From assembly GCA_016617855.1 (NCBI GenBank), contig JAECUM010009299.1:36001-100000 (forward strand): DNA of 64,000 nt, in the 5' to 3' direction. Made by a program: the position numbers and the translations under genes. Of the stretch, positions 47,685-59,388 are shown one piece after another; positions within the stretch are counted from its first letter, which is position 1; every line of letters starts with the position of its first letter. The notes under the pieces were generated by a model. It was not told where the DNA came from and ran no database searches. It was given only the letters and a program-made list of their open reading frames with translations. The DNA is from Megalonaias nervosa (taxonomy: Eukaryota > Mollusca > Bivalvia > Unionida > Unionidae).

Positions 47685-47993
47685 GATTTGGATTTTTAAC
47701 ATAGCTTTAACAATTTTGCAGTCATATCACTACGATGTCTGCAGTGTGGCAGTTTATAGTGATGTCTAGCACTGGGGCATCATGCCGCAGACATATAGCA
47801 TGATGTCCCACCCAGTCACATTATCCTGATACCAGGCCAACCAGTCCTAACACTAACCTCTTAATGCTGTGCGCCTAGTGAGGCAGTTGTAAGTGCCATT
47901 TTTATAAGTCTTTAATATGACTCGGCCGGGGTTTCAACCCGCGACCTACTGCATCCGAGGCATATGCTCCAACCACTAGGCCACCGGAGCAGT
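47652..47993 (-). mobile_element. tRNA-derived SINE, family 2, full length, recent
   Basis: On the - strand: a tRNA-like head with box A TGGCCTAGTGG (47973-47983 on +) and box B-like GGGTTGAAACCCC, then the family body (CACTAGGCGCACAGCATTAA, GTGTTAGGACTGGTTGGCCT, GCCCCAGTGCTAGACATCAC) and a CA-rich tail. A perfect 14-bp target duplication CTGACTTCAGTAGG flanks it (47638-47651 and 47994-48007), so it is a young insertion. It truncates the right end of the exon array. Confidence 0.92.
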
Positions 47994-48007
47994 CTGACTT
48001 CAGTAGG

Positions 48008-48047
48008 TGATGGTGTAACCTCATTAGTACAAACCATTTCAATAATA

Positions 48048-48078
<31 letters not shown>

Positions 48079-49219
48079 ATGGCAGCAAATGTTCAAAAGC
48101 ACTCAGAGCACCTGTTGTAAATTACTATTACAACCTAAGAAGTGAAAAGATACTTCCTTGGCTTAAAATAGCAATTCCACACACTTTTATTACAATTCCT
48201 GTACGAAAAATATGGGCGTATTGCACCTGTACATTAGCAGCTCTAATTAAAGGTATAAAGCAAATGTTACTGTCGTGTACAAGACCCGGAACTGTAATTC
48301 CAGAGAGAAACACAGGCATCTTTACACAATATGATTCAATGGTCAGTTTTGGGATTTGACCTAAATGGAGCCTATATGGATATAAATATTGTGAATATTT
48401 AAATTTGAAACTGAAGGATTATGGCATGTATTTTATTAGTTTACATTTACTGTTTACTTTATTACTGTTTTCTCTTTCATAAAAACAAATTGATAGTTTG
48501 ACGTTTCGTCAAGTTTGAAAGGAACAACCTTGTCTGATTATAATAGAGATTGTTCAAGCAGACATTTACGATAACTAAGATGATGTTTTCATGTAACAAT
48601 GCAGTAGTATTGCGTATGTCTTCATGTGATGCCATATTTTGTCAAGACTCCTCCACCTCAGATGGAAGTTGATGTAATTTCGTTCATCTGTCAACCCCTT
48701 AGATTACCCTCAATGGTACAGTTGTTTACTTTCTTTCACTTTAATACCATTGTAACCATCATTTTGAATATTGTTCATGAGTGGACTCAACATGCAGGCT
48801 GTGGCCAGCTTCTTGTATTTATTCAATAATGACATACAAATTGACTGAAATTAATTTCGTTGAGTTGCATCTTTTATTTTAAACATTTCTGTGGAGATGA
48901 TGATTATAGTCATTTACTGCATGCAGTGAAATATGTGTCATATTCATACATGCTTATCTGGATGGCTTAATTAAATTATAATGCAATTTAATCATTTAAT
49001 ATTTTTCTTCTCAACTTCCTACTGTTATTTATTTTTAATACTTTGGTTTCAGACATTATTAAGTAGGTGGCCATAGCAGCTCAGTAGGTGGATCATTGGT
49101 CATGAGGCTGCTACACTGGAGAGGAAAAATAAAGCCGGACTTTACATCCTGAATAAGAACACTCTGACTTTTCTCTGATACCGGCAATGTACCTGATAAT
49201 AAAAGACTGAGAAGCTCCT
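48008..49219. other. No gene seen; short (ACAT)n run
   Basis: An (ACAT)n run lies at 48050-48077. Open frames at 47964-48359 and 48626-48829 carry no recognisable motif or splice support. Confidence 0.4.
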
Positions 49220-49925
49220 GTGTACCTTAATATTTTAATAGGGTTGGGCTTGCAAAATTGTCCACAGGTCTTATAGAACCTTTCAACATGAATGGCTTAT
49301 TTTTCAATCTGTAGCAATCAGAAATAACATGCACTTTCTTGTTGCAATAAGTGCACATAGGTCGAGATAAAGATTCCTTATCAGTCTTGTCATAATTATG
49401 ATATCTAAAACATGCCAGACTCAGACTTCCAAGTATTGATACAAGAATGAGATGATTTTTACCAGAAAACTGCTGAGAGGAAGACTTACAGACAAAAGAA
49501 ACTTTTGAGTCAAGGAATAATCATCAGCTGTATAAGCAGCATTTTCTAACGTTTCAACCTTTCAACTAATATAAGCTGTCTGAGGTTATGTTAATCTTGA
49601 TCAACCTTTTTTGGATGAGCACCACTGATCCGGTATTTGTTCTTTTTCTCTTGCAAATCTGATATGGGTCTGTCCAGTTTCCGTTTGGAAATTCCTAACC
49701 TGTGTTGATATGTCAGGTATCAACTCATAACCCCTCAAGATACATTCCTTAACCACATCATAATTAACACTTTGTTGTAATGACCGCAAAGTGTAGATTT
49801 TATTAGCTTTGCCCATAAGTACACTTTGTAAAAATATATTCCAATGCACTCTTGGCCATACTGATCTACTTCCTCTTCTCTAAAAATTGGTACTAACCTA
49901 TTATTTATGATAGCATCAAAACATG
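49220..49925 (-). pseudogene. Broken gag of a Ty3/gypsy-like retrotransposon
   Basis: On the - strand, in shifting frames, LVPIFREEEVDQY is followed by a gag-like capsid segment (LQSVLMGKANKIYTLRSL, YDVVKECILRGYELIPD and FAREKEQIPDQWC, at 49601-49849). Further down is a retroviral-type zinc knuckle C-x2-C-x4-H-x4-C (CTYCNKKVHVISDC, near 49312-49355). The order capsid then CCHC knuckle is that of retrotransposon gag. Frameshifts and stops separate the parts, and no protease, reverse transcriptase or LTR was found nearby. This is a dead fragment. Confidence 0.75.
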
Positions 49926-50050
49926 AGTTTGTATGTAAAAGGAGGGGTTGCTTTTCACTTTTCAGTTTTAACTTTTAATCTAAATTGCATTTCCCTTTTT
50001 CTTTTTCTCTCTGTATTTCCATCTCTTCTTTTTTATTTCCATTTGCCTAT

Positions 50051-50361
50051 TGACCACTCCAGTGGCCTAGCGGCTACAGCGTCCGTCCCTGATGCAGGAG
50101 GTTGCTGGTTCGAACACCAGCCTAGTCATACCAAAGACATAAAAATAGTACTAACAGCTGCCCCACTTGGTGGTCAGCATTTAGAGGTTAGTGTTGGGAT
50201 TGGTAGGCCTGATGTTATGATAATGTGACTGGGTGGGACAGCGGCATGATGCCCCAGTGCTAGACATCACTATATACTGCCATGCTGCAGACATCGTAGT
50301 GATATGACTGAAAAATTGTTAAAGCTACGATAAATATCCAAATCACACACACAAACACTAA
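50051..50361 (+). mobile_element. tRNA-derived SINE, family 2, full length
   Basis: Head CTCCAGTGGCCTAGCGGC with box A TGGCCTAGCGG (50063-50073) and box B GGTTCGAACAC (50107-50117), then the family body GTTAGTGTTGGGATTGGTAG, GTGACTGGGTGGGACAGCGG, GCCCCAGTGCTAGACATCAC and a CACACACA tail. It is flanked by a near-perfect duplication ATTTGCCTAT / ATTTGCATAT. Four copies of this family occur in the window (also 11438, 33902, 47652). Confidence 0.88.
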
Positions 50362-52448
50362 ATTTGCATATCTTCTCTTTCTCTCTCTCTCTCCTCTTTC
50401 TGCAATTCACTCTCTCTTTCTACAATTGCATTTGTCTTTCTCGTCTTCCAATGAATTCCAATAGTAATCAGAACAAATTCCAATATTGAACTTGATATGT
50501 TAGTAGCTTCAAATGTGCTAAAGTGCCAACAGTCTTCATGTATCACGGTGATCTAATCCAAAACATCTTTGAATGACTTCAGTACAATTCCAAAATAGTG
50601 ATTTAATCCAAGAAGTAATAATGAGCACCTTGAAATTTCAGTGAATAATTTAAAGAAATGAATCCTCTGAACTATTATTAAATGAAACACAACCTAAATT
50701 GAGTCCTCAAAAACTGATGTTAAGACATCATATGCAATAAAGAAGTTCTGCTTACTTCTCCCATTGTTTAAAAAAAAAAAAAATTTAATAACAGAACTAG
50801 GTTGAAGGTTATTTTGAGAATATTTTAAGTTTTAAACAAGGTCAGGTCTCTTACTAAAACTTCAGTTAAGAACATGTAATGCAGCTGGTACACTTGGAAT
50901 TCCCAAGAGGAACACCAGTGTCCTAAATTCAAGCTCAAGTAAATATGTTTACCTCTAGTAATAATGAGCTTAATATATAATCTAAAATCAGAGAGGAATA
51001 TTAGCCATGTATTATTGTGAGGATTTGTTATGGTGGGGTGGTGCTCCCAGTATTTCATTTAAACTATTGTAGAAGTCCCACCCAGGCTCTATTTTGTTGG
51101 AAGTTAAATTTAGTGAAAGATAGATGTAAAGCTCCAAGCCCCAAGTCAGCAATGTCGATGGTTAGATGGTGAAATATACAAAAAAGGGTGAAATTCAATG
51201 AATAACAATTTAATAACAATTCAATAGTCAAATGATTCAAATTTCCAATTACACTCCTTCTGCTTGACCCTTTAATAGCCTACTGCATCACTTGATTAGC
51301 AGTGTGAGATTGATTTCCACCTGTTCTATTCATCTGTGGTATTCTTCCCTCTCCTATTTCTCCCAATTCCTTCTCCTATTTTTCCCTGACTTTCTCCAAA
51401 TTCCTTCTCCTCCTCCTTGACTGCTCTATACTCCTTCTCCTCCTCCTCCACTTTCTCCTCCAGACTCCTTTTCCTCCTCCTCCACTTTCTCTCCACCGAC
51501 TCTAGACTTCTGTCAACTTTGACTGTTCGGCTAGTCTCAATTCCGTCTCCACCTCTTGGAGACTCGGGACTCAATGGAATCGGGAGTTCTGTCCCCTAAA
51601 AAGCTTCCTTTTCAAAGCTTTGTTTTTCCTTAGAATCTACCTCTAAGTTTTACCACCAAATTACAAGTTGCTTCTCTCGGAGTAACCCTATTGCTCAGCA
51701 ATCTGCCTAGGCGAAACAACATTTTTTCTGAGAGTTCTGAAAGTTATAATTCAGCATGCATTGTAATCATACCCTCTATCTCAATTCCAATTGGATATCA
51801 CTGTGAACCGATCCAATCAAACTTAGTGGACAATGTCCCTCTCGCTGTCTGTCAACGTAGGGACAGATGAGAACACGCCCTTCTCACCCTGCAGGCTTCC
51901 CTCTGATCTCAGGACTAAGCTGTAACACAGGTGTGAAGTGGTGCGATCTATCGACTGTGCCGATTCAAGATTCCAGTCTCTGGCCAGTCAGGTAAACTTG
52001 CGTAAGAGTTTAACACTCGCCACGCGGCAATGTTTGCAGATCAAACACAAAGCTGCGGTACTATTCAAGACAAATAGATTATAGCTTGCTTACACATGAC
52101 TTTATAGCTGGGGCATAGCAAACGTGACAATTATATTGTTTACACAACAATAAGAGTTTTGTCAGGTAGGCATTAAACTCAATTACTGACCAAGGTCAAT
52201 CTTACAATTTAGATATACGCAACAAATAATCATGGATAAAAACCAACAAAATATAAATTAAATATACACCACAAGCGTTGTTACATGTTTTTTTTAAGTT
52301 GTGCTTTTATATGTCAGCGGTATCTAGAGTCTCGGCTACTTCCAACATTTATATGAAGAGAAAAAATCCTTGCATTGTACCACCTGCATAATATGTACAA
52401 GGACAAACCACTACCAGTTTTGCTTTTACTGCAAAATACCACTGTAAC
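50362..52448. other. Mostly featureless; purine/pyrimidine-rich tract
   Basis: A degenerate TCC/CTCCT-rich tract lies at 51340-51500. On the - strand it reads as an 82-codon charged frame (51326-51574) rich in Glu, Lys and Arg, without ATG or motif. A GC-richer block at 51830-52080 has no recognised content. On the - strand a TATA-like CTATAAAG occurs downstream of TGTAACAACG near 52280, which could be an old LTR but is unproven. Confidence 0.35.
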
Positions 52449-52449
52449 C

Positions 52450-53303
52450 ATAGCTGCCAACCATCCAGGCTCACAATTAGTGAAAATAGGGATAAAAATT
52501 AGTGAATTCTGACATGAATTCTTGAAGTGATCTTCGAGTCCGGGAATATTTGCTGGAACCAATGTTTAGCATGGTCTCCAGCTGATAAAGGTAGATTGTG
52601 TTCAACAAGAAAACTCAAAAACAATGCTTCAGCACTGGTAGCTTGCAGGTCTTCCGTCGATGGCTTAAAATATTCCAGAGGTGAAATTTGCTGCGACTTC
52701 TTAATTTTCCCAACCTCTATGTGCTTTTTGCTACCAATGTGCTTCCTCACATTGTCTCTGCCACCATTCCCAATGCTAAAATTTGTGGCACATGGTGTGC
52801 AAAAAGCATGATGTATATCAGTATTTGATGGCTGAATGCACAGCCAATTTTTGGTATATTCCAAACTAAACTTCTCCTTTTGTGCAATACATTTCTTTTT
52901 CCTTGGTGATGAAGATATTTTTTAAGAAGAGATGCCAAACAGTAATTCAAATCAGTGTTAGCGGCGCATGCGTGGAGCAAAATTCCGGTTAGGCCCCCGT
53001 TTATCTCAAATGCATTTATAAAACTTCTCTTATACACATAGCTTAAAATACACTAAAATGCTTGCTACCAGGCCAACTGTATCAATCAGGTATAGTCCAA
53101 CTAATATCGCGACCAGCAGTACCAGACCATTTCGGCAACTGCTGATATCACGACTACCACTTAACGGGAAATTGGTTGTTTTATTAAAGATTTAAAATAA
53201 CTGATAATTGGGGAATTCATGATTTTTTTGCATGCAGTGTGAATCCGTGAATCGCTAAAAAAGTTGTGAAATTCACACCAAAATCACAAGGGTGGCAGCT
53301 ATG
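52450..53303 (-). mobile_element. hAT-like DNA transposon, internally deleted
   Basis: Ends ATAGCTGCCAACC (left) and inverted CATAGCTGCCACC (right) form short inverted repeats. CTGTAAC flanks both sides (52442-52448 and 53304-53310); counting one adjacent base gives an 8-bp site with one mismatch, as for hAT. The interior holds only an N-terminal zinc-finger ORF on the - strand. The length of ~0.85 kb shows that the catalytic part was lost. Confidence 0.75.
52499..52917 (-). pseudogene. N-terminal BED-like zinc-finger fragment of a hAT-type transposase
   Basis: An open stretch on the - strand reads KISSSPRKKKCIAQKEKFSL, then an aromatic lead-in LEYTKNWLC, then a Cys2-His zinc-finger-like segment AFCTPCATNFSIGNGGRDNV ending RKHIGSKKHIEV. 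Next comes a helical segment with ALFLSFLVEHNLPLSAGDH and FPDSKI. This order is common in hAT-like proteins of fish and invertebrates. After FPDSKI the usual continuation is lost by deletion or frameshift and the frame stops. A stop precedes the segment and there is no start codon in place. It lies inside the hAT-like element and is non-functional as a transposase. Confidence 0.75.
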
Positions 53304-54310
53304 CTGTAACAGTGCATCACTCTAAACAAAAATGGTGCTGATCTAAAGTCTAATATGGACACAACAGTGTTGCTTTGGTCCTATTAGTTTGATCTTCTTG
53401 GAGTAGGGATCACGAACCTGTTACGATATGTGATCTGAAACTGTTTCAATGCAATATATTACATGTTAACAATTGAATACTGATGATGTCAGATGTTCAA
53501 AAAGTAGGAATAAAAAATAACTGAATCTGATTTTATGCTCTCCACCTCTCCCATCTAGTACAATGTAACATTATAGTTGTAAATCTCATCACCAGTTACC
53601 AGTACAAGTCCTCAATTTGATGCAGAATAATAGACCCTTGTATTATTATTATTAGGGTTTTCAAAATCTACTTGCCTGATGCCAGGAAGAAGTTCATATT
53701 AGTTCCGAGCATTATCCCGCGAGCAAGGTGAAAAAATTAAGAGAGGTCGAGTACAGTTCATAAATCTTTATGTTCTGCAATTTTCATACTTTGCAATCTC
53801 CCCAAAGTACACATATCATCACCTTTATGTACGATTACATATATCGCAATCTTCTTTTACTTAATGGTCCACAGTTTCTATAATCAGTCTATCCCTGTTA
53901 GAGTGCACAATTTCCACTTTGTAATCCGTGACATAACATGAATATTTGAAAAAAATTTTGACAACAGATGCTATATATTTATATTTTAACTTGTCAGTTA
54001 CATTTCAATATAATATTATATATATATATATATAACGTGACTTTTAAAGTGTTGGTATAAAGCAATTTGATAGACCAATACTGTTGGGATATCAAATTTT
54101 GATCCGCCCATGATGCAAGAATTCACATATATAAATATTCTTGCAACTGCACCCTTGCAACGGTGTGCTATCCACTCATTAATCACTAGTGACGTATGAA
54201 AATAATGATAAAAAGTATTAATAATCCCGTTTCTAAATGAATTTAATATGGTACACAACTTCATCATAATCCTCTCTGCTTTCCGTTCCCCCTCCCCTTT
54301 CATGCATAAG
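53304..54310. other. No feature seen
   Basis: AT-rich, with a short TA run at 54017-54034. No supported gene. Confidence 0.4.
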
Positions 54311-54424
54311 GATCAAAATACTCAGAAACCTGGGGGTGAGGGAGAACAAGAATTTGGGCTGGATGAAAACCTTGAAATTGAACTTAGACCAAGTAACCCT
54401 ACAAGAATATGGTTCGTTGTAACG
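54311..54424 (+). CDS. Candidate internal exon, acidic peptide, unknown gene
   Basis: A 114-nt segment lies between a pyrimidine-rich acceptor (CCCCCTCCCCTTTCATGCATAAG) and a good donor AACG|GTATGT. It is open for exactly 38 codons in phase 0: DQNTQKPGGEGEQEFGLDEN, then LEIELRPSNPTRIWFVVT. The composition is protein-like and the exon is symmetric. No family is recognised and no partner exon is certain; the frame at 56425-56685 on the same strand is the nearest candidate. Confidence 0.3.
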
Positions 54425-54612
54425 GTATGTGTGCACTTGCCTTGGTATTTATATAATCAAAGATAAAAAGTTGCATATCCTGTCGACATTATACGACATG
54501 CACAGTGATGTGTGTGTGATCTGGATAATTTGGCAAGCCTCTTTTTCTTTTAATGAAAAAGTTATACATCTCATGGTATATCACTCATACAGCATACATA
54601 CTGTGTATGTAT

Positions 54613-54613
54613 A

Positions 54614-54681
<68 letters not shown>

Positions 54682-54699
54682 TACATACATACATACATG
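54613..54699. repeat. (TA)n(CA)n(CATA)n microsatellite
   Basis: A long compound simple repeat. Confidence 0.95.
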
Positions 54700-56424
54700 T
54701 TGCCGATTTGAAGGTAATTAGGTAATACATGTATATGTTAATACTGTAACTCGTGTGAGATTTATTTTACAGGCATGCTTAATAAAGCACTTATCCATAA
54801 TGATTATAGCCATTTCTATTTCTTTAAATGCCTAATCAATCAACCTAAACACTGCAACCCAATCGGTGTTTATCATCTATTGTCTGATTGTTTACATGAA
54901 AATTACAGAAGGCTGATAACTATTTATTGTTTGGAAAAGAAGTAAATGTATAAAAAAAGTGTTCTAAACTCTTTTTCAAAAGTCAGCTGTCAGAGATAGT
55001 TTAAATGCATGTTGCCAACTTCAAGGTGACTAGATGATTATTGTTAAGCAAATGGATTAGTCAGTGTTCTCAAATCATTTAGTTTAAGAAAAAAGTTATT
55101 CCATAAAGTCTAGCTTTCATTACTGTACATATCGTTCTGGTAGCACATCCAGGCATAGAAAAGTGAACTTAACATTTCCAAAAGCAAATCAAATGAACCA
55201 TTTCAAAGAAAAATATTTAATGTTTCAGTTCAATGCATTTTACCTACCAATCCCCTTCGCTCTATACTCTCTATCTCAATTCTAGCTATTTCAAAGCCAT
55301 ACTATATTTATCTATGTACATACACATGCATGTATCTGCATTCTAACCCTTCCTTTTCTTACGTACATATTTATCTTCAATTACTATATACACACGTTTT
55401 TGATAACTTTAATTATGGGCATATGGTTTTAAGGCATAAACAAAGAAAAAAGGGAAAAATATTAACTAAAACGAATGTAACACAATTTCCTTAACTTCCC
55501 ATTTAATTCTGCCCAATGTTCAAACTTTAGTTGTGATATATTGCCATATAATGTGGTCAAGCGCAGAATTCCCAAAGGCAACTTCAGTTTCAGTGAATTT
55601 GGCATGGGCAAACCGACTTATGACATTTGTGTTGCTTTGGTGTCAACCTAAATTTTTTAAAATCTTATTTTTTATTTTAATAGATGAATTGAAAATTTAG
55701 ATATGTTTGATATTCTTAGGTTTTAATTGTGCACTGTCTAGACTTGATGCATATTTTTGTTATAATGATATTTCTCATTTGACAACTTGATGGTAATTTT
55801 TGATTGTGTCAATAAAAGAGGTCACGAAGTTGCAAAACTGTGCCTGCAGTGTTGTTTTCAGCAAAATAATTTAACCTTATATTTTTAAGAGATTTGAACA
55901 TTTAAGCTCATGTATCTGTCTGTCTATAGGTTTAATTGCAGATAAATTAGTTCTTGAGCTTTTAAATAAATATCTTCTCATGTTTTTGCAGGACAGGTGC
56001 AATAAGAGAAAAAACATATTCAGGTTCTCAGGTTGATGGTAGTACTTGAATGTGTGTAATTAGTCCTCACAAAGATGGTAAAGTAAGAGTAGTCCTCATA
56101 ATGTTTAAAGAAGTATAATGCAAAAAGGAAGTGATACAGATATTGCCTGGGTTGCGGTTAAGCTTACTTTCATATTTCTAACCTATACTTTCATTCCTTC
56201 TTATCGTCCTCGTCAAGGTCCTCACAAGTATATGAATACATGTGTGCGTGTGCATGTGCGTTTGTGTGTGTGTGAGGGGGGAGAGAGAGAACATATAAGA
56301 CTGTGCCCATGATTGGTAAACAGCTATTCATGTATTCAAAATGCATGCAACCCATCCCCCACCCCCAAAAACATAAACAATACTAGTTGAGTAAATTTCA
56401 TATGCAGTCGTTATTTAAACAAAA
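54700..56424. other. No supported feature
   Basis: AT-rich. A possible tiny exon after the acceptor GTTTTTGCAG (exon from 55993) is too short to support. A GT/AG-rich simple stretch lies at 56250-56290. Confidence 0.35.
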
Positions 56425-56685
56425 ATGGGTAATCAAATTCTCCTGTACATAAAATGTGATTCTCCTCATAAGCACATTTTGATATACCATGGCTCACTTC
56501 AAAAATATGTCCATATTCATGTCCCATTGTTGATGAAAATCAGACGATGGAAACTTTACTTGTGGAGAAAGAAAACTTACGTTTTCAATTCCAGTGATCT
56601 AGACCTTGGACCAAGCAGCCCTAAAATCAGTAGACTTCTTCCTCTTAGCAATGAGTCTGAGAAAAAAAGAAAAAAGTCAGAGTAA
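56425..56685 (+). CDS. Open frame with basic C-terminus, possible terminal exon
   Basis: An 86-codon ATG-initiated frame ends in a strongly basic tail (SNESEKKRKKSE, NLS-like) preceded by NSSDLDLGPSSPKISRLLPL. The composition of the second half is unlike the surrounding AT-rich DNA and looks translated. A stop lies in frame just upstream of the ATG, so it is either a small gene or the second half is a terminal exon. Poly(A)-type AATAAA occurs near 56786 and 56919. No family recognised. Confidence 0.3.
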   Translation: MGNQILLYIKCDSPHKHILIYHGSLQKYVHIHVPLLMKIRRWKLYLWRKKTYVFNSSDLDLGPSSPKISRLLPLSNESEKKRKKSE

Positions 56686-56689
56686 ATTA

Positions 56690-58611
56690 AACTCATGTTG
56701 CAGTTGACAATTGGACAGACAGATGGATATAGATATCTTTATATGTCCAGAACTAGCGATCTGTATATGTGTAAATACTACTTCAAATAAAATGTTTATC
56801 CTATTACATGTCTATTTGCAGTATCTCTTCAGTCTTTTCACTCGCATCTTTATTAGTCAAAGTAACTTCCTTTTTGTCTTATTTATATTTGTGCCATTAT
56901 ATTAGAAATGAATATATTTTTAATAAATGAATCCAACCTGAATTTCAAGAATGTTTTATTGGTTTTTGGCAACAAATAAGACATTCACTGAAGTTGCCAG
57001 TTAAACTTTTCTGGAGGACATAAAGATATACCTGTACTGTTATTAGAATCATAAACCAGCCTTTTCATGTTAACGATAAAAATTCCACCCCAATGAACAT
57101 TATGTAATATGACAATCAATGGCAAGTGTATTGAAGCATTGGTTATATTATATCAGCTACAACATGAACAAGCCTTGATTTTCCTAGTTTTAATTCTCAT
57201 ATTTTGAAAGCATCAGAAAAAAAAAACATTTTGGACATCATCAGAGTTCTCAATAAAGGAGTAAATAAATTTTACTCATTTCTGATGCATGGTATTTCTG
57301 ACCTGTGCATTTTTACGACACTTTTGTTTGGGCCTGAGTATCAGTATTATTTACCCTTGATTCGCCTCTGACAGAATTTCCTACTTAAGCAAGTGCTGTC
57401 CATAACAAATTGTCTGTATCCACCAGCGATCAACATTTACCACTGAATACTGTTTACACCTTATCAGCCAATAATATCGCACCAATGCAAAATTAATATG
57501 AACTGGGCAGAGCTAACAGGCCACAGGTGTCATGCTTAGGTAGGCAAATTTAAATCAAGGTTAGATTGTTCTGAGATTATCTTTGAATTTTATTAGAGCT
57601 AGAGGGAATCAATTATAACTTCATTGGATTAACTTTTCATTTGTTTTTGTTTGATTGCATATCAACATGTGTGATTTTAATGGTGGTTGGACAAAAATAA
57701 TGTGATAAAGGACATCTACGGCACATACCATTTTACAGTAGAAATGTACCCTACACTTTCAAAAAATAAAAATTATTATTACTATTATTATTAGACAACA
57801 AAATCTGTATATATGTGCATTCTATCATAACAATACAGAAACCAGTGAGAACCAGTCTGTTAGGGATCTGATAACAAAGTAGTCTAATATGTATATACAA
57901 CAATTTTTAACTGATTACCTTACTACTGAAATTTGCAATAAGGATAAATGTATGTTGTTTTATGAGGTGTTATAAGTATTAATGACACCAAGAGTGGTCC
58001 TTGCGGGCTTTCAAGCCTTTTAATACAAATACAATGACCTTTGGTGGCCATGACATAAAAGGAGACCGACCAATAAAATTAATGATTCTGATGCATTGTT
58101 AATTGTTGTCATGTTTTTTCGAGATGTTTTAGAGTAATATTTAAGGAACCTCATAACCTGTTGCACCTAAGTCATGTAGAACCTTGGTGCATTGCAAAGA
58201 ACTGACAACCCTCTATAGGAGGACAGAATGCTGTATTGGGTGAAGGGTATTTTTTTTTGGTTGTTTTTTGTTTTTTGTTTTGGTTTCTTTTGATCAGAGT
58301 TTTTCTCCACCAATAAATGTTTATGGAAGCCACTGGGAAATCTGAACTCTTAGAATTACCTACTAGTCAACCTCAAATTATAATATGCTAATATAATATG
58401 CGATGTCAGAAAACCCTCATCATAACATACAGTAGCAGTATACAGTATTAACATACATGTATTTTGGTTGACCTGGCATCCTCAACTGCGGGGTTTTCCA
58501 CCGTCTGGTAATTTTTGCCCAGGCACAGAACATATTGTGTGGTATGAATAGTAGCAGAAAGATGAAAACATATATCATGGTTTAATGAGTGATATGTAGC
58601 TACTTGCATTT
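56690..58611. other. No feature seen
   Basis: AT-rich DNA with a T/G-rich low-complexity patch near 58250-58290. No supported gene. Confidence 0.4.
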
Positions 58612-58701
58612 TACAACATATGATGTTTTTTTAATACATACTTTACATGTCTTACCTACAACATATGATGCTTATTTAATACATACTTTACATGTATTAC
58701 C
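58612..58701 (+). repeat. 45-bp tandem duplication
   Basis: Two adjacent 45-bp units beginning TACAACATATGATG differ at only a few positions. They directly abut the hAT-like element to the right. Confidence 0.93.
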
Positions 58702-58707
58702 CTAGCA

Positions 58708-59178
58708 CAGGATTCCTGCAATCTTTAAAAAATGTAATTCCATGACTTTTCCAAGACCTTTTTTTACCAATTTCAAGAGTACCTATTACGATAATTTATG
58801 ACCTTTAATACTTACCTAACACGTAAATGTAAGACAAAAACATTTTACAGCTGGCTTTGGGAATACTTCATCCTATCGGATTGGTCATTCTCTTTTGAGT
58901 GCCAGGAGTACGATGATTTTGAATGGTGGCAAGTTTCCTGGATGTAGTCTAACTGAAGTTTTAGGGGAACCTACTCTAACAAATCCACTATCAAAGTTAG
59001 GTAAGTTGGTAAAACTTCTGCATTGACAAATGCAACCAGATAATGCAAAATAACCAAATTCCATGGCTTTTCCAAAACTTTTATTGACTTATGAAAATTT
59101 CAAAACTTTCAAGGCCCTTGAAATGCTTTTCTGTAATTTACTAATTTTTCCAGGACTTCCACAACTGTAGGAACCCTG
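58708..59178. mobile_element. hAT-like short element (CAGGGTTCC-type ends)
   Basis: The left end CAGGATTCCTGCAATC and the inverted right end CAGGGTTCCTACAGTTG are related. Both lead into phrases such as ATTCCATGACTTTTCCAAGAC on the left and CCATGGCTTTTCCAAAAC on the right, a phrase type I associate with hAT-family non-autonomous elements. No clean 8-bp duplication was found, so the boundaries are approximate. Confidence 0.45.
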
Positions 59179-59388
59179 TAGTACTCTAAGTATGAGCTCC
59201 TTTTCTAATTTTACATTTAAAGCATGTTCTAGTTCTAATTCATAAAGGCCTTTTTTTGTGGCTGATATACATGCTTTTATTACCTGTCTTTATAGTACAT
59301 GCAACAATAACAGAGCTCTGACAAATCAGTAAAATAGTGTAAGCCCTTCCACAAATCTATGGTAAGATTGCCTTGAATGACACTCAAC

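Noticed and set aside
47371..47769. 132-codon frame on +
   Set aside because: Runs through array intron DNA into the SINE tail (VCVCVCV from the TG run); composite chance frame.
47928..47990. Possible tRNA gene (box A and box B present)
   Set aside because: It is the head of a SINE with body, CA tail and target duplication; the cloverleaf is not maintained as a true tRNA. The same applies to 43445-43530 and 50055-50125.
47964..48359. 131-codon frame on +
   Set aside because: Begins in SINE head sequence and an ACAT run; no motif or splice support.
49070..49130. tRNA/SINE-like head (GCAGCTCAGTAGGTGG)
   Set aside because: No recognisable box B at the right distance and no repeat body.
51326..51574. 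82-codon charged frame on the - strand (Glu/Lys/Arg-rich)
   Set aside because: It comes from a low-complexity CTCCTC/GAGGAG tract, with no ATG and no motif.
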